Source of the DNA: a bacterium
GTDB lineage: Bacteria > Tectomicrobia > Entotheonellia > Entotheonellales > Entotheonellaceae
DNA: 7,564 nt
Direction: 5' to 3'
Assembly (NCBI GenBank): GCA_027294925.1
Contig: JAPULM010000058.1
Location: forward strand, 1 to 7,564
In this document: positions 1 to 6,275 of the stretch, piece after piece
Numbering within the stretch: position 1 is the stretch's first letter
How the letters are laid out: each line of letters begins with the position of its first letter
Notes under the pieces: model-generated
The model's database searches: none
Told to the model about the DNA's origin: nothing
What the model saw: only the letters and a program-made list of their open reading frames with translations
Made by a program: the position numbers and the translations under genes

Positions 1-111
1 CAAGCGTATCGATCAGCGCGTACGCTTAACCTGATGGATAACACCCTCCGGTAGGTCCTCATAGGTCAGATTACAGGCATAATCCCGCAGCATCTCAGTG
101 GTCTGGTCCAT
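1..111 (-). pseudogene. MmgE/PrpD family protein, N-terminal fragment with frameshift
   Basis: Reading the minus strand from the ATG at 111-109 gives a protein beginning MDQTTEMLRDYACNL, then TYEDLPEGVIHQVKRT. This is the typical N-terminus of MmgE/PrpD proteins (2-methylcitrate dehydratase-like lyases or isomerases of cytoplasmic carbon metabolism), where an 'EDLP..V...K' helix is followed by LIDTLG. The frame entered from the ATG stops at TGA (13-15) after 32 codons. If two bases (about 17-18, within a CGTACGCG stretch) are skipped, the next codons read L-I-D-T-L-G, exactly the expected family continuation. So the reading frame is disrupted by a 2-base gain (or 1-base loss). A Shine-Dalgarno AGGAA lies at 121-117, five bases before the ATG, which supports this start. 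The rest of the gene lies outside the window. It could be a real pseudogene, or a sequencing or assembly error near a contig end. Family assignment is from memory of the family pattern and rests on only about 37 residues. Confidence 0.62.
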
Positions 112-212
112 TCGTCTTCCTTTCCTGGTAGTAACAACATAAGAGATAACCTCACAGACATCCGGAAGCAAGTCGATAAGTCTGAGTTTGTGCTAAGGGT
201 AAGATTATCCTT

Positions 213-248
213 ATAAAAAAAGAGATCAATATAAAAAAAGAGATCAAT
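213..248. repeat. Perfect 18-bp tandem direct repeat (2 copies)
   Basis: The unit ATAAAAAAAGAGATCAAT occurs at 213-230 and again, base for base, at 231-248 with no gap. Each copy holds an A7 tract followed by GAGATCAA. The repeat sits mid-way in the divergent promoter region, so a pair of regulator half-sites or a bent A-tract DNA element is plausible. It could also be a simple replication-slippage duplication. Confidence 0.9.
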
Positions 249-293
249 TCGCTAAGCGTATTAAAATTTCCTCTCTAAGCAGACGAAGAAATA

Positions 294-313
294 TGTTATG
301 ATGCTGTTATATA
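294..313 (+). promoter_or_regulatory. Candidate promoter: two tandem extended -10 elements
   Basis: TGTTATGAT (294-302) and TGTTATATA (305-313) both fit the extended -10 pattern TGnTATAAT, 11 bp apart. Neither has a good -35 hexamer at the usual distance, which is tolerated in extended -10 promoters. Either would place transcription initiation about 30-45 bases before the amidohydrolase ATG at 354, leaving room for its Shine-Dalgarno. The call rests on motif matching in an AT-rich region, where chance matches are common. Confidence 0.4.
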
Positions 314-341
314 GATGTATTTTGTAACCTCGTCATGATCC

Positions 342-346
342 AGGAG
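342..346 (+). promoter_or_regulatory. Ribosome binding site of first amidohydrolase
   Basis: AGGAG lies seven bases before the ATG at 354 and supports that codon as the true start. The paralogous protein downstream begins at exactly the same alignment position (MEIKHG versus MDLKYG), which independently supports both starts. Confidence 0.75.
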
Positions 347-353
347 AACGCTT

Positions 354-1517
354 ATGGAGATCAAGCACGGTCTAATCAGCTGCGATTCGCACGCACAAGT
401 CGATAAGGATGCGTTTACCAGCCGCATGTCCAAAGCCAAATGGGGAGATGCCATTCCACATCTTGTCGAAACCAGCGACAAGGCCCACATGGCAGTGCCT
501 CTTGATCAAACCGTCCAACGCTGGTTCGTCAATGGCGAACTGGTTGGCAATCGTGGCGTGGCCAATTGCCCGACGGTAATGGGTGATCCGAGGCGCAAAT
601 ATTTCCCGCAACGCTGGGAAGAAGTGCCAGAACCGGTGTACAGTCCACTAGTTCGCTTGCAAGACATGGACCAGGATGGCGTCGACGCTGAAGTGCTGTT
701 CCCCAATGATCCGGTCCAAAACGCTGCTTTCTTGCAGGGCGATGTCACATTCGAGCTTGATTGTGTCCGCGCTTACAATGATGCACTAGCAGAATGGCGT
801 GAGGCTAGTGACCGCTTCATCCCGCTGGCCATCATTCCCTATATGAGTGATATTAACGTTGTCCTCGAAGAAGTAAAGCGGTCGGTAAAAAAAGGCCACA
901 AAGGTCTGACCATGCTGGTCGAGCCCAGCCAGTCGAAGCCCGGTCTGGCACACTTTAATGCGCCGCATTGGGATCCGCTGTGGGCGCTTTGTGAAGATAT
1001 GGAGGTGCCGATCCACTGGCACGCCAGCGCCGGCTTAAAACTCAATATGCCACGCTGGTCAGGCTTTACGCGCAACGAAGAACAGGCCATGGGCCCGTCC
1101 GGAAGTTTCGTCTCACAAGCGCAGTTTATTCCCAATCTCATTTTTTCCGGCGTTCTCGAACGTTACCCGCGTCTACAGTGGGTCTGTGCGGAAACAGGGC
1201 TAGGATGGGTGAACTATATCCTGGAAGCCTGTGATCACGAGTGGGAAAAACGCCACCTGTGGACGGAAGGGATTACCACCCGACCGAGTGAACAATTCCA
1301 GCGTCAGGTCTATGTCGACTTCTGGTACGAACAAGCCGGCATCGAGCACCGCCACAGCATTGGCATTAACAATATCATGTGGGAATCCGACTACCCGCAC
1401 TCGACGTCGACCTTCCCCGAATCGTGGAAATTCGTTGACCGGACGATGCAGGATGTCTGCAAGGAAGATCAGGAAAAACTGCTCTATCGTAATGCGATGC
1501 GGTTGTATAACCTGTAG
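354..1517 (+). CDS. Amidohydrolase-2 family metal-dependent TIM-barrel protein (paralogue 1)
   Basis: The 387-residue protein matches the amidohydrolase-2 family (ACMSD / gamma-resorcylate decarboxylase-like), cytoplasmic TIM barrels that use one divalent metal for decarboxylation, hydration or hydrolysis of small acids and aromatics. Visible motifs in order are D11-S-H13 at strand 1 (the E/D-x-H metal pair), DMDQDGVDAEVLFPN (104-118), PIHWHASAG with H221/H223 (219-227), the AETGLGW stretch with E280 (279-285), and MWESDYPHSTSTFP with D346 (342-355), the usual metal/catalytic Asp. All these positions look occupied. One difference from the usual D-x-H-x-x-E pattern is V16 where the neighbouring paralogue has E16. 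There is no signal peptide or membrane segment. The gene starts with AGGAG seven bases before the ATG and is followed by a paralogue after 96 bp. It is divergent from an MmgE/PrpD gene, suggesting shared catabolism. The substrate is unknown. Confidence 0.88.
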   Translation: MEIKHGLISCDSHAQVDKDAFTSRMSKAKWGDAIPHLVETSDKAHMAVPLDQTVQRWFVNGELVGNRGVANCPTVMGDPRRKYFPQRWEEVPEPVYSPLVRLQDMDQDGVDAEVLFPNDPVQNAAFLQGDVTFELDCVRAYNDALAEWREASDRFIPLAIIPYMSDINVVLEEVKRSVKKGHKGLTMLVEPSQSKPGLAHFNAPHWDPLWALCEDMEVPIHWHASAGLKLNMPRWSGFTRNEEQAMGPSGSFVSQAQFIPNLIFSGVLERYPRLQWVCAETGLGWVNYILEACDHEWEKRHLWTEGITTRPSEQFQRQVYVDFWYEQAGIEHRHSIGINNIMWESDYPHSTSTFPESWKFVDRTMQDVCKEDQEKLLYRNAMRLYNL

Positions 1518-1533
1518 CAACTTCAAACCCATC

Positions 1534-1565
1534 ACCCCGCTCGCCTTACCATTAGAGAGCGGGGT
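1534..1565 (+). other. Strong intergenic hairpin between amidohydrolase paralogues
   Basis: ACCCCGCTC (1534-1542) is perfectly complementary to GAGCGGGGT (1557-1565), giving a 9-bp GC-rich stem with a 14-base loop, 16 bases after the stop codon of paralogue 1. It is followed by AAACC rather than a T-run, so it does not look like a standard intrinsic terminator. An mRNA-stabilising or processing hairpin that sets different levels of the two proteins is the likelier reading (inference). It lies about 30 bases before the Shine-Dalgarno of paralogue 2. Confidence 0.55.
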
Positions 1566-1613
1566 AAACCACCAGACACGTTCGATGCGCGAGCGACAAG
1601 GGGAGCGACTACA

Positions 1614-2744
1614 ATGGATTTGAAATACGGACTCGTCAGCGTCGATGACCACGTCCAGGAACACCCGGAGGTGTGGACCCAGAGGATGTCATCGTCGAAG
1701 TGGGGCAATCGCATTCCCCATGTTGAACAAACCTCCGACGGAACTGAATATTGGGTTGTGGATGGACAAAAATTGCCCCTCAATGGTGTTGCGGCTGTAG
1801 GCGCCACTATGCCCGACCGGACCGAGGCTCCCCAGCGCTGGGCGGACGTGCCGACCATGACCTACGTAGCTGACGAACGATTACGCGCCATGGATGCGGA
1901 CGGGGTGGATTATTCCGTCTTGTATCCTACCATTGCCGGTCTGGCCGGCGAGACGTTCGGACGCATCACCGATCTGGAGCTGGAACTGGCCTGCGTGCAG
2001 GCCTATAACGACTGGCTTATTGAAGAGTGGACCGATACGAGTGAGCGATTTGTGCCGCTGTGTCTCGTGCCACTGTTTCCTATTGAGGAAACCGTGAAAG
2101 AAATTCGGCGTGCCGTTGATAAGGGACACAAAGGTGTCGTTTTTCCTGGCGTCCCCATGCATCTACGGGAAGTTCCGCACATTAATGAGCCGGATTACGA
2201 TCCGCTGTGGGCAACGTGCCAGGAGTTGCAGGTGCCAATCTGCTTCCATGCCGGTTCGAGTACACAGATTCAATTTCCAGCCTATCAAGACCTCTCCCCA
2301 AAACTGGCCGACGCCCTCGGCGCCTTAACCCGTCCGGTGAGTAGCGTTCAGCTTGTCGCTAATTTCCTATACTCCCGCATCCTCATGCGCTTTCCCAGCC
2401 TTAAGGTGGTGTTTGCTGAAAGCTCCCTGGGATGGGGCGTCTACGAACTCGAAACTGCCGATCATCAGTTCGAGCGGCAACGCCTGGACCAGGAAGGTTA
2501 CGACATGACACCGTCGGAAATGTTTCACCGGCAATGTTATTTAACCGGTTGGTATGACCAGATGCCTATTAAGGGACGTCATCATATTGGTGTGGATAAT
2601 ATTATGTGGAGCACAAACTTCCCGCAGACGACCTCCACCTGGCCTTCGACTCGAGACTATGTGACTCGTAGTTTTCAGGGTGTTCCGGAGGCTGAACGGG
2701 ACAAAATACTGTGGGGCAATGCCGTTCAGCTGTACAAACTCTAG
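1614..2744 (+). CDS. Amidohydrolase-2 family protein, active-site Asp replaced by Asn (paralogue 2)
   Basis: The 376-residue protein aligns along its whole length with the upstream gene (by eye about 40-50% identity, for example SSSKWGNRIPH versus SKAKWGDAIPH), so the two arose by duplication. It keeps D11-D-H13-V-Q-E16 at strand 1, DADGVDYSVLYPT (94-106), PICFHAGSS with H212 (208-216) and FAESSLGW with E269 (267-274). At the position of the usual metal/catalytic Asp (D346 upstream) it reads MWSTNFPQTTSTWP, that is N335, encoded by AAC at 2616-2618. H221 of paralogue 1 is also C210 here. Either chemistry is altered, or it is a non-catalytic partner, or this is a subfamily that normally carries Asn. 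AAGGGGAG (1598-1605) lies eight bases before the ATG. It is probably co-transcribed with the upstream gene. Cytoplasmic, with no signal peptide. Substrate unknown. Confidence 0.87.
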   Translation: MDLKYGLVSVDDHVQEHPEVWTQRMSSSKWGNRIPHVEQTSDGTEYWVVDGQKLPLNGVAAVGATMPDRTEAPQRWADVPTMTYVADERLRAMDADGVDYSVLYPTIAGLAGETFGRITDLELELACVQAYNDWLIEEWTDTSERFVPLCLVPLFPIEETVKEIRRAVDKGHKGVVFPGVPMHLREVPHINEPDYDPLWATCQELQVPICFHAGSSTQIQFPAYQDLSPKLADALGALTRPVSSVQLVANFLYSRILMRFPSLKVVFAESSLGWGVYELETADHQFERQRLDQEGYDMTPSEMFHRQCYLTGWYDQMPIKGRHHIGVDNIMWSTNFPQTTSTWPSTRDYVTRSFQGVPEAERDKILWGNAVQLYKL

Positions 2745-2754
2745 CTCCATTGCG

Positions 2755-2792
2755 GCTGCTGATAAGCGGCGCTTACCAACGCTGTTAGCAGC
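2755..2792 (+). terminator. Hairpin just after paralogue 2, possible factor-assisted terminator
   Basis: GCTGCT (2755-2760) pairs with AGCAGC (2787-2792), and inside it AGCG (2765-2768) pairs with CGCT (2780-2783), separated by a small internal loop. The structure begins 10 bases after the stop codon of paralogue 2. No T-run follows, so it is not a canonical intrinsic terminator. It could be an mRNA 3'-end hairpin or part of a Rho-dependent end. The same stretch contains a 13-bp dyad, TAAGCG-G-CGCTTA (2763-2775), which could instead be a protein-binding site. Confidence 0.3.
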
Positions 2793-2855
2793 TCATCCGC
2801 TTACCTACATTGCTGTTTATTGAGCCGGTTAACATCTTTTCGACTGCGCCGGTAA

Positions 2856-2867
2856 TTTGGCGCCAAA
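2856..2867. promoter_or_regulatory. Perfect 12-bp palindrome, operator candidate
   Basis: TTTGGCGCCAAA is a perfect palindrome ending five bases before the -35-like TTGACG. Placement immediately upstream of a promoter is typical of a dimeric regulator site. A direct repeat GCCGGT (2824-2829 and 2848-2853) flanks it on the left. No regulator gene is in the window, so the binding protein is unknown. Confidence 0.4.
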
Positions 2868-2872
2868 GCGGC

Positions 2873-2901
2873 TTGACGTGTGACGGCCACCACTCGGTAA
2901 T
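2873..2901 (+). promoter_or_regulatory. Candidate promoter of the ABC transporter operon
   Basis: TTGACG (2873-2878, five of six matches to TTGACA) is followed after 17 bp by GGTAAT (2896-2901, four of six matches to TATAAT). Transcription would then start near 2908, beyond the ATG at 2905 and only about three bases before the in-frame ATG at 2911, which implies a leaderless or near-leaderless mRNA. This fits the absence of any Shine-Dalgarno before either ATG. Confidence 0.4.
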
Positions 2902-2904
2902 CAT

Positions 2905-3633
2905 ATGGCAATGCGATCTAACCGCCCAGAGACGGCTCTCTCATTCCGTTCGGTAACCAAAGCCTACGATACATCTAGTCGCCAGCCTCGCTATGCGCTG
3001 CGCGATATATCATTCGACGTCCCCACGGGTCGACGCATTGCGATTGTCGGCCGTAGCGGCAGTGGGAAATCAACCCTCCTACACCTTGCAGCCGGCATTG
3101 ACCTCCCGACCCAGGGCGAGGTAAGCGTGATGGGGCAACAGCTTTCGAGCTTATCGGAAGCTGCCAGGACCTTACTGAGGCGCGATTACGTCGGGCTTAT
3201 ATTCCAATTCTTTTACCTCATGCAGCATCTGTCTATTCGTGACAACGTGGCTCTGCCGGCAATGATCGCGGGCGACAAGGCGTCAGACTTCGAGCCGCGT
3301 GTCATGCAGCTTCTCAATCGGGTCGGCCTGCAAGATCGCGCCAATGATCGTGTCCAGAAGCTTTCCGGGGGAGAATTACAGCGGGTAGCCATTTGCCGAG
3401 CCCTACTAAGACGTCCACAATTACTATTGGCGGATGAAGCAACAGGTAATCTCGACGACGAAAGCGGTGAACGTGTGATGGCCTTACTGTTCTCGCTGGC
3501 GAAGGAGGAAGGCAGCACGCTGATCTACGTAACGCATAGTCGCCACTTTGCTGCATTGGCGGACGACGTATGGCGTTTGCACAGCGGCAGGCTGGCAACC
3601 CCGCACCTTCAACCGCCCGCCACTGGTGAGTGA
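2905..3633 (+). CDS. ABC transporter ATP-binding protein, LolD/MacB type (AttE-like)
   Basis: This 242-residue cytoplasmic ATPase powers the FtsX-type permease encoded directly downstream. All ABC motifs are present: Walker [10 protein letters not shown] (49-57), Q-loop at Q101 in IFQFFYLM, signature LSGGELQR (153-160), Walker B LLLADE with catalytic E178, D-loop GNLD (181-184) and H-loop H211 in [13 protein letters not shown] replaces the more usual DEPTGNLD of the LolD/MacB group, a mild change. No in-frame start exists above 2905, because TGA lies at 2881-2883. No Shine-Dalgarno precedes 2905, and ATG at 2911 (third residue) is an equally good start if the mRNA is leaderless. Its TGA overlaps the permease start by 4 bp, so translation is probably coupled. 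The order ATPase, double permease, AttH-like protein argues for an AttEFGH-type system rather than LolCDE. Confidence 0.93.
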   Translation: MAMRSNRPETALSFRSVTKAYDTSSRQPRYALRDISFDVPTGRRIAIVGRSGSGKSTLLHLAAGIDLPTQGEVSVMGQQLSSLSEAARTLLRRDYVGLIFQFFYLMQHLSIRDNVALPAMIAGDKASDFEPRVMQLLNRVGLQDRANDRVQKLSGGELQRVAICRALLRRPQLLLADEATGNLDDESGERVMALLFSLAKEEGSTLIYVTHSRHFAALADDVWRLHSGRLATPHLQPPATGE

Positions 3634-6167
3634 TCACCGACATGATAGGCTACTTTTCAAAGGCGCTTTCGGCACACTTTCGAGCCGGACGGAGTCTTTA
3701 CTTACTGACCGTCTTCGGGGTTGCACTGGGGGTGGCCTCAGTGTTGTCGATTCAGATTATCAACCGCAATGCCGTGGCAGCGTTCGAGGGCAGTGTGGCG
3801 GCTATCAGTGGCGACGCGGACCTGACGGTTTTAGGGCGCACCCCCAGTTTTTCCGAAACCCTGTATGTAGCCGTCCTGTCGACGCCAGGCGTCCAGTCTG
3901 CCTGGCCGTTATATCGGGTTGACGCGGTTCTCGAAGGGCAGCAGGGGCGTTTTCTCGATGTCATCGGGGTAGACCTTTTCGCAGCGCTAAAGATGCCCTG
4001 GCAGGACGAACCCAGCGATTTTTCGGCTAGCCTAACCACACCGGGATGGGCAGCAGTCACACCAACTCTTGCCAAGCGGATGGGATGGCGCATTGGCCAA
4101 CCCTTTGTTGTCACCATTGGATCGCGCGTGGTGCAGCTGGTGGTTGGCGCCATGGTCGATTTTCAAGCCGTCAATCCAATGGCTAGCCCAAGACTTGTGG
4201 TGATGGATATCGCCCAGGCGCAGAGCTTACTCGGACACCAGGGCTCGATTCACCAGATTGATTTAAAACTAGTGGACCCAGCGGCGCGCCAAGAGGTTCA
4301 ACAACGCTTACAGGCAAAACTTGGCGAATCTGTCCGCGTGGTGACGCCTGAACAACGCGAGCAGCAGGCAAAGGGGCTGCTGTCGGCATTTCGGCTCAAC
4401 TTGACAGGGCTGAGTTTGATCAGTCTGTTTGTCGGTCTGTTTTTGGTCTACAGCAGCATCCAGGCGTCGCTGGTGCGGCGTCGTAAAGAGTTTGGTCTCT
4501 TACGCTCACTCGGCGCAACACGCCGTCAGGTCTTGGGCCTTATCATGAGTGAAGCGACCATACTAGGCGGACTCGGCGTCTGCCTGGGTCTGCCGCTCGG
4601 ATATTGGACAGCCCAGGCGAATGTCGAGGTGGTCAGTGCGACACTCTCCAATCTCTATCTTCTCGAAGGCATTTCGAAACTTCAGATGACGTGGTGGCTT
4701 TACGCACTGGGCGGGATGATCGGGATGGGTGGCGCAGCAGCAGGAGCCATACTGCCAGCTCTGGACATGAGTCGTCGGGACACAGGCGCGCTGTTGGCGG
4801 CTTTCACCTTACACGAGAAGGTTGGCTCTCTAGCGCCTCGCCTTTTCGCCAGTGGCCTATCCCTCATGGCGGTGGCGGGATTGTGGTATTGGACATTAGG
4901 GCAACATTGGCAACCGGCTGGCTTTATCCTGGCTTTGGCCTTGCTGATCGGCCTGCCTTTGCTGGTGCCATTGCTCATCCGTGAATGCTGCGGACGGCTA
5001 TCTGCCAATAGCTTTGGTCTAAAATATAGCTTCAAAGCGCTAGCCGCCCGCTTGCAGATATCAGCTGTCGCCGTGGCCGCTCTGACGGTCGCCATCAGCA
5101 TGCTAGTTGGCATCACCTTGATGATCGGTAGCTTTCGTCGCACCCTTGAAGTGTGGATTGGAACGTCGCTGCAGGCAGATATTTATGCCGCCCCGGTCTC
5201 CTGGCGCGGCAAAGGCAGTGAAGGCAGCCTGTCGCCCGCTGTGATCGCAGTCCTGACCCGCCACCCGGGCGTTCAAGCTGTTGATCGCTTGCGTGGCTTC
5301 CTGGGTTATACTGGCGAGCAACGCATCGGCATTACCGGCGTCGACATGGGGCTGAAGGAAAGTGGGGTGCGATTTCCATTGCTCAACGGCGATTCGCATA
5401 TCGCCTATCAAACGGTTCTAAACGGGGAGGGGATTTTCATTGGCGAGACGCTGGCCCGCAAGCTTGACCTTTGGAGCGGCGATCACCTGCCAATCTATAC
5501 CGCCCAGGGCGCCAAATCCTTTCCGATTGCTGCAGTTTATTATGACTACAGTACCGAAGGCGGTGCTGTAGTCATGGATCTCGAGACAATGACCAAGGCC
5601 TTTGGCCCAGGCCCTATTAACAGCATTGCCCTGTATCTAAAGCCAGGCGTTGACATCGACCGGGTAGTAGACGAGCTCAAGGCTGTCCTCCCCAATGCCC
5701 CACTCGAGATCCGCAGCAATCGTCGTCTACGTGACGAGGTGTTGCAGATTTTCGATCAGACCTTTGCCGTAACCCGGCTCCTTCAGGTAATGAGCTTGCT
5801 GGTTGCAGTTTCCGGCATTGCCCTGATGCTGCTGGTGCTGGCGCGCGAGCAGGTCTCCGAACTGGCGCTCTACCGGTCGATCGGGGCCACGCGCTACCAG
5901 ATCTTCGGTATTTATTTAGGTAAAGGCCTGGGGATGGCCTCGATCGGTTTACTACTGGGTCTGGGTGGCGGCATCTTGCTCGCCGGCATCTTGATTTTTG
6001 TGATCAATCGAGCCTACTTTGGCTGGACCATTCAACCGTATGTCCCGTGGGGGTCGATCTTGTGGCAAGCCACAACGATTATCGGGGCCGCCGTTCTGGC
6101 AAGTATTTATCCGGCGCTACGGGCAAGCCGAACGCCAGCTACAGAACTCAGCCGCGATGACCTGTAA
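3630..6167 (+). CDS. ABC transporter permease with two FtsX domains (fused AttF/AttG-like)
   Basis: This 845-residue inner-membrane permease carries both membrane halves in one chain. After a first membrane helix (about 23-43) comes an extracytoplasmic MacB-PCD-like domain (about 45-245). FtsX domain 1 follows (about 255-385; helices near 258-278, 302-325, 354-377) with the motif EFGLLRSLGATRRQ (287-300). Central helices lie near 404-422 and 431-450. A second helix (476-500) opens a second extracytoplasmic domain (about 500-705), and FtsX domain 2 (about 713-835) carries ELALYRSIGATRYQ (744-757). The repeated RS-[LI]-GAT motif shows the internal duplication, about ten helices in all. The start is GTG at 3630, whose GTGA overlaps the ATPase stop. 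ATG at 3642 is an alternative that would shorten it by four residues. LolC/LolE are about 400 residues each, so this is not a single Lol subunit. The substrate is unknown, probably lipophilic by family. Confidence 0.92.
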   Translation: MITDMIGYFSKALSAHFRAGRSLYLLTVFGVALGVASVLSIQIINRNAVAAFEGSVAAISGDADLTVLGRTPSFSETLYVAVLSTPGVQSAWPLYRVDAVLEGQQGRFLDVIGVDLFAALKMPWQDEPSDFSASLTTPGWAAVTPTLAKRMGWRIGQPFVVTIGSRVVQLVVGAMVDFQAVNPMASPRLVVMDIAQAQSLLGHQGSIHQIDLKLVDPAARQEVQQRLQAKLGESVRVVTPEQREQQAKGLLSAFRLNLTGLSLISLFVGLFLVYSSIQASLVRRRKEFGLLRSLGATRRQVLGLIMSEATILGGLGVCLGLPLGYWTAQANVEVVSATLSNLYLLEGISKLQMTWWLYALGGMIGMGGAAAGAILPALDMSRRDTGALLAAFTLHEKVGSLAPRLFASGLSLMAVAGLWYWTLGQHWQPAGFILALALLIGLPLLVPLLIRECCGRLSANSFGLKYSFKALAARLQISAVAVAALTVAISMLVGITLMIGSFRRTLEVWIGTSLQADIYAAPVSWRGKGSEGSLSPAVIAVLTRHPGVQAVDRLRGFLGYTGEQRIGITGVDMGLKESGVRFPLLNGDSHIAYQTVLNGEGIFIGETLARKLDLWSGDHLPIYTAQGAKSFPIAAVYYDYSTEGGAVVMDLETMTKAFGPGPINSIALYLKPGVDIDRVVDELKAVLPNAPLEIRSNRRLRDEVLQIFDQTFAVTRLLQVMSLLVAVSGIALMLLVLAREQVSELALYRSIGATRYQIFGIYLGKGLGMASIGLLLGLGGGILLAGILIFVINRAYFGWTIQPYVPWGSILWQATTIIGAAVLASIYPALRASRTPATELSRDDL

Positions 6168-6195
6168 AACCTCAATCAAGAACCCTGTCACCGCT

Positions 6196-6216
6196 GCTAA
6201 ACGAGACAGCGTTAGC
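6196..6216 (+). other. Small hairpin between permease and AttH-like gene
   Basis: GCTAAACG (6196-6203) pairs with CGTTAGC (6210-6216), leaving one bulged A and a six-base loop. It lies 28 bases after the permease stop within a 108-bp spacer. No T-run follows, so it should not fully terminate transcription. A second short inverted repeat, GGCGC (6240-6244) with GCGCC (6253-6257), lies just before the Shine-Dalgarno of the next gene and might modulate its translation. Confidence 0.3.
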
Positions 6217-6275
6217 CAACAATTTACGCTTTCGTCTATGGCGCGCACTAAAGCGCCCTCAGGAGTCGCAAGGTT

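Larger units (their letters stand above)
112..353. other. AT-rich divergent intergenic region
   Basis: This 242-bp gap separates the minus-strand MmgE/PrpD gene from the plus-strand amidohydrolase, so promoters for both directions should lie here. It is clearly more AT-rich than the flanking genes. It holds the 18-bp tandem repeat, two extended -10-like elements close to the amidohydrolase, and a short inverted repeat TAAG-N6-CTTA at 200-213. A weak plus-strand promoter-like pair, TTGTGC at 188-193 and TATAAA at 212-217 (18-bp spacer), overlaps the first repeat. I see no open reading frame of its own and no RNA gene. Confidence 0.6.

Noticed and set aside
213..248. CRISPR or larger repeat array
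   Set aside because: There are only two abutting 18-bp copies with no spacers between them, and the unit is AT-rich without CRISPR-like dyad symmetry.
1231..1623. Plus-strand ORF of 130 codons overlapping the end of paralogue 1 and the spacer
   Set aside because: It is out of frame with the amidohydrolase, has low-complexity Ser/Arg/Thr-rich composition typical of a shifted frame, and no homology I recognise.
1200..1664. Long minus-strand ORF (154 codons) opposite the end of paralogue 1
   Set aside because: It lies antisense to a clearly conserved coding region, crosses the intergenic hairpin and shows no recognisable family or Shine-Dalgarno. It is a shadow of the real gene.
2755..2792. 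Canonical intrinsic terminator
   Set aside because: The hairpin is reasonable, but no run of T follows it, so it is kept only as a low-confidence possible terminator.
2905..6167. LolCDE lipoprotein-release system
   Set aside because: The ATPase is LolD-like, but the permease is a single 845-residue double-FtsX chain and the next gene is AttH-like, which fits AttEFGH-type systems better.
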